The notes under the pieces were generated by a model. It saw only the letters and a program-made list of their open reading frames with translations. It made no database searches and was not told the DNA's origin. Positions 61,219 to 64,000 of a stretch of DNA of 64,000 nucleotides are shown in pieces. Made by a program: the position numbers and the translations under genes. The DNA is from CAVRZJ01 sp964594125 (GTDB taxonomy: Bacteria; Acidobacteriota; Thermoanaerobaculia; Thermoanaerobaculales; Thermoanaerobaculaceae), in the NCBI GenBank assembly GCA_964594125.1, contig CAZQLL010000006.1, positions 75,866 to 139,865 on the forward strand, written 5' to 3'. How positions within the stretch are numbered: the stretch's first letter is position 1; each line of letters opens with the position of its first letter.

Positions 61219-63438
61219 CTATCGACCTCCCTCTGCTGGCGCGGCTTGTCGGTCGACCTCATCAGCATCGAGCAGGACCTCGCCGCTCGCGGAGACGACG
61301 CCCCACGTGCAGCGACCGCCTCCGCCAGGCGCCGTGCAAATTCCGTATCGACCGGGTTCAAGGGAGAGCTGTGGCGATGCAGCGCCCGGCGCATCACCGA
61401 TCGCGCGCGATCCTCCAAGAACGAGGCTAACCGGGACTGACGCCGCGCCATTGACGAGGAACTTCCAGCTCGCACGGCCCTGCACACGAAGAGTCCCCTT
61501 GTTTGGACTCACCTCCAGAAACACCACCTCGTCTGAGACGGGCAGCACGACAAGTCTTCCACCCAAGCCGGGAGGGACGATCAGGAGGTCCGCCGCTGCG
61601 CAGCCAGCAGGAAGCTCCACCTCGAAGGTCCCGTCGCCCGCTGTGTGGGTCCGTATCGTCCTCAGAGGACCGACGCCGGCAGGGCTCCTTGGAAGGCCGA
61701 TGATCGCCGCTCCGATGACCGGTCCCCAGGGCCCCGTCACGACGCCTCGAGCCTTCGTTCGGGGTCGGATGACGAGGCGAAGGGGACCGCCCGGCTCGTC
61801 GCCGACCGTCGCCGCAACCGCTCCGCTGGTGCCGACCGCCGACTGCGCGCTTGCCAAGTAGTCGCCGGCGGTGAGGTCGTGTACCTCGAACGCCCCGTTC
61901 TCGACGCTCTGCGCTCGCGCAACCAGAGGGCCGCCCTTGGTGACGATTGCGACGCTCGCTCCCGCGATCGGCTGACCGCTTCCGTCAACCACAGTCCCCT
62001 GAAGCGATCCACCTCCCACGTCAATCGTCACGCGTGCCCTACTCTCGCCGGCTGCCAGACGCACGTCAAACGCGCCAGCGATCGTCCGGCTCGACTGGCG
62101 CACCACCTCGACGAGCCACTTCCCTTCCTCCGGAAGCACGCCGGAGAAGCTGCCGTCGGGTCCTGCCTCCATCGTGACCTGCCTGACAGACACGTCTTCC
62201 GAGAAGGCAACGGCCCCACCACAAGGCTCGCCGGCACACCTCAAGGTGCCATCGACCTCGACGGCAGAAAGCAGAAAGGCCTCGGTTCGATCACCCTCCA
62301 TGCTGATCGTACGAGCTGCCCACCGGTTGCCGAGGCTGTCCTCAACCCCGATCAGGTAGCGGCCCGACGGGAGGCCCGAGGCGTTCCATTCGCCGGTTGA
62401 GGACGTGTATCCGGTACGCTCACCCTGCCCCTGCCCGGCACCACCTGACGCCGCGATCAGTTGGACGAGCCACGGCTGGCCCGCTGGATCCACGGGCGGA
62501 GCAATAGAAACGGCCAGCGCTGCCGGGCCTACCAGACGAAGTGGATCCGGGAGCTGCGACTCGCTCGCGGCGGCGACCTGAACTCTGACACGGCGCGAGC
62601 GCAGCGCAGCCGCGGTAGCCTCGACCGTGTACTCTCCGGGCGGCAAGCCCACAGCCTGGAAGAAACCCCGGTCAGAAACCGGCACCAGAAGCGTGTCCCG
62701 GATGGACTTCTCGTGCTCGCGAAAGTCATGCGTCTTCCCAGGCCGAATGGGGGTTACCGTGACCCTGGCCTGCGCCCTCGCCGGCAGGCCCTCGCACCAA
62801 CCCGAGATGGAGCTGCCGCGGTCAAGACGCAGCGTTCCCAGGTCGACGCTGCCGTGCGGAGGGACTTTCGATTCCCAGAAGTAGAGGGGAACGAAGCCCG
62901 CGCTGCCCAGGCGGAGATCGAGCTGGCCGCTCGGCACGCGGCAGGTGACGTTTGCACCTTCCCGTTCGCAGCGATCGCCGTTCACGAGGGGAGGCGCCTG
63001 CCGGCCTGGTTCTCCGCCCGACGTCCAGCACCACACTGTAATGGCCCCCGGCTCCTCGTTGGGCCGCTGCGCCAATTGGGCGCGCACAACGCCGGTTGGG
63101 ACCGCGGAGATCGTAAGGGATTGGCCATCGCCAACCAGTACGCTCCTTGTCGGCGCCCAGTACCGCTGCGCCTGGAGATCAACTGACCAGACCAACCCCG
63201 ATCGGACGTCCACGGAGACAGAGCCAGGGATCGTGAGCCTGGCCTCCTCCTGCAGCGGCGCACCGTCATGGTCCCTGGCAGAAAGGAGCACCCTTGCGGC
63301 GTCCCCTTCGTCGGGGGCCGCAGTACCACCGGGACCAGTCGTTACGGTGACCGAGAGCTTCCCGGATTGACCGGGCATCAAGGCGACCGGGGAAACGAGC
63401 AGCACAATCAAAGCCGAGAGGATGTGGGCGGCCGCCAT
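61219..63438 (-). CDS. Large secreted beta-sandwich protein (carboxypeptidase-regulatory-like repeats)
   Basis: 739 aa with signal peptide (AAAHILSALIVLLVSPVALM). Several Ig-like/CarboxypepD-regulatory modules: LQGTVVDGSGQPIAGASVAIVTKGG, ARGVVTGPWGPVIGAAIIGLP, FFQAVGLPPGEYTVEATAAAL, WNASGLPSGRYLIGVEDSLG. No enzymatic motif. The ATG lies 13 nt after the stop of the Cys-rich gene. Base composition looks lower in GC than most of the window and the 3' end abuts an SRAP relic, so the block may have been acquired. Probably extracellular or surface-bound. Confidence 0.8.
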   Translation of the reverse strand: MAAAHILSALIVLLVSPVALMPGQSGKLSVTVTTGPGGTAAPDEGDAARVLLSARDHDGAPLQEEARLTIPGSVSVDVRSGLVWSVDLQAQRYWAPTRSVLVGDGQSLTISAVPTGVVRAQLAQRPNEEPGAITVWCWTSGGEPGRQAPPLVNGDRCEREGANVTCRVPSGQLDLRLGSAGFVPLYFWESKVPPHGSVDLGTLRLDRGSSISGWCEGLPARAQARVTVTPIRPGKTHDFREHEKSIRDTLLVPVSDRGFFQAVGLPPGEYTVEATAAALRSRRVRVQVAAASESQLPDPLRLVGPAALAVSIAPPVDPAGQPWLVQLIAASGGAGQGQGERTGYTSSTGEWNASGLPSGRYLIGVEDSLGNRWAARTISMEGDRTEAFLLSAVEVDGTLRCAGEPCGGAVAFSEDVSVRQVTMEAGPDGSFSGVLPEEGKWLVEVVRQSSRTIAGAFDVRLAAGESRARVTIDVGGGSLQGTVVDGSGQPIAGASVAIVTKGGPLVARAQSVENGAFEVHDLTAGDYLASAQSAVGTSGAVAATVGDEPGGPLRLVIRPRTKARGVVTGPWGPVIGAAIIGLPRSPAGVGPLRTIRTHTAGDGTFEVELPAGCAAADLLIVPPGLGGRLVVLPVSDEVVFLEVSPNKGTLRVQGRASWKFLVNGAASVPVSLVLGGSRAIGDAPGAASPQLSLEPGRYGICTAPGGGGRCTWGVVSASGEVLLDADEVDRQAAPAEGGR

Positions 63439-63451
63439 CAGTCACATCCGG

Positions 63452-63739
63452 TCAGGCGAGCAGGACGATACAGGGCTCGGGTTCGTTCATACACTGCCAG
63501 TATCCGTATTGCCGGCACTTCTCCCAGTGGCCCTGCACCGCGCAATTGCAGGCGGAGGGGTATTCCGGGACGAAGCAGAACTGAGGGAACACGCAGCACA
63601 TGTCCTCGCAGCACGCAGGCCGCGGATTGTAGTACTCTTCGCACGGGCCGCAGCAGGACGAATATCCCGGCGACGAACGCGGGATCGAGAGCAGCACAAC
63701 TGTGACTACGGCAAGGCCCATCGCTTTCACTGGGGACAT
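63452..63739 (-). CDS. Small secreted cysteine-rich protein
   Basis: 95 aa from an ATG with AAGGAGGA about 8 nt upstream. Signal peptide (MGLAVVTVVLLSIPRSSPG) followed by about 67 residues with 13 cysteines: SSCCGPC, ACCEDMCCVFPQFC, ACNCAVQG, KCRQYGYWQCMN. The pattern suggests several disulfides or metal binding. No family recognised. It precedes the large beta-sandwich protein by 13 nt and they form an operon. Confidence 0.75.
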   Translation of the reverse strand: MSPVKAMGLAVVTVVLLSIPRSSPGYSSCCGPCEEYYNPRPACCEDMCCVFPQFCFVPEYPSACNCAVQGHWEKCRQYGYWQCMNEPEPCIVLLA

Positions 63740-64000
63740 TCGCGTTTCCTCCTTCGAATAGTGTCGCCCCCCCCCGGTGACATTTGTCAAGACAAGATCA
63801 TAGAGCTTCCGGATTCCGTCTGCGGATGCGCACGCGGACCAGTGTCTCCGCCATGGGGCGGTTGTTGGACCGGTCCGAAGCTCAGCCCCCTCGTTTGCGC
63901 CCACCGCCCTGCGTACGGAGAAGCGGCTATTCGGATGGCACCTAAGCCGAAGTTCCTTGGAGCGTCGACAGTAACTCACTGAGGGGCTGTGGTATCAGCC
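63740..64000. other. Upstream region with TTGACA box and 9-bp G/C run, otherwise no gene seen
   Basis: Minus strand TTGACA (63790-63785) is followed by a run of nine G (63775-63767) and then CGACACTATTCG before the ribosome-binding site at about 63750. The rest of the stretch to the window end shows no coding frame with support. Confidence 0.45.

Overview
The window is very GC-rich DNA, densely packed with genes in short, often overlapping operons. The gene mix suggests a member of the Acidobacteriota, probably near Thermoanaerobaculia: an acidobacterial-type VWFA protein, a winged-helix/TolB-like/TPR regulator, a Ser/Thr kinase with TPR tail, secreted NHL-type propellers that share an unnamed C-terminal domain, DUF1302/DUF1329 proteins, and Gram-negative envelope genes (Omp85, TamB, LpxL-like acyltransferase). 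The phylum assignment is an inference from gene content; no rRNA or tRNA gene was found.

Layout. 1-7.9 kb (minus): an envelope/redox operon of an MFS transporter, a tiny SelW/Rdx-type selenoprotein with an in-frame UGA (CxxU) and a SECIS-like hairpin, NAD kinase, a TamB-like protein, and an Omp85 protein cut by the window edge. 8.0-16.3 kb: a secreted protein of unknown function, then a strong sigma70-type promoter driving DUF1302, DUF1329, a Ycf48-like propeller and an MMPL/RND transporter. 16.2-27.3 kb (minus): a metallo-beta-lactamase fold hydrolase, a winged-helix/TPR regulator, a secreted propeller protein, a Ser/Thr kinase, a Cys-rich secreted protein, RmuC and a PlsC-like acyltransferase. 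27.4-30.8 kb (plus): DUF1015, serA and serC, preceded by a 46-bp palindrome and a CRP/FNR-type site. 30.9-33.5 kb (minus): the VWFA protein.

33.7-42.6 kb (plus) is one tightly coupled lipid-biosynthesis operon: YceI, type III polyketide synthase, isoprenylcysteine-methyltransferase-family enzyme, acyl carrier protein, fatty acyl-AMP ligase, FAD oxidoreductase, MMPL exporter and a TPR-like periplasmic protein. It most likely makes, methylates, oxidises and exports an alkylpyrone or alkylresorcinol type lipid. 42.6-45.4 kb is a worn region: an RsbW-like anti-sigma kinase, a truncated DinB joined to a methyltransferase tail, a HEAT-repeat membrane protein, a frameshifted HD hydrolase and a small zinc-ribbon protein. 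45.4-50.9 kb: a GT-C type membrane glycosyltransferase and a giant NHL/BACON secreted protein. 50.9-60.5 kb: cysteine synthase, asparagine synthetase (divergent from a class V aminotransferase over a 22-bp gap), a halogenase-like flavoprotein, an ABC exporter, TyrA and an LpxL-like acyltransferase. 60.5-64 kb: ferritin, a relic of an SRAP/YedK protease, a large secreted beta-sandwich protein and a small Cys-rich secreted protein, in DNA that looks less GC-rich than the rest.

The most notable items are the unannotatable-by-default selenoprotein at 6429-6650, a three-copy twin-hairpin repeat family (36422, 39452, 59381), one copy of which sits in-frame inside the acyl-AMP ligase gene, the type III PKS operon, and a symmetric -10 box that can serve two divergent, probably leaderless genes at 53772-53779.
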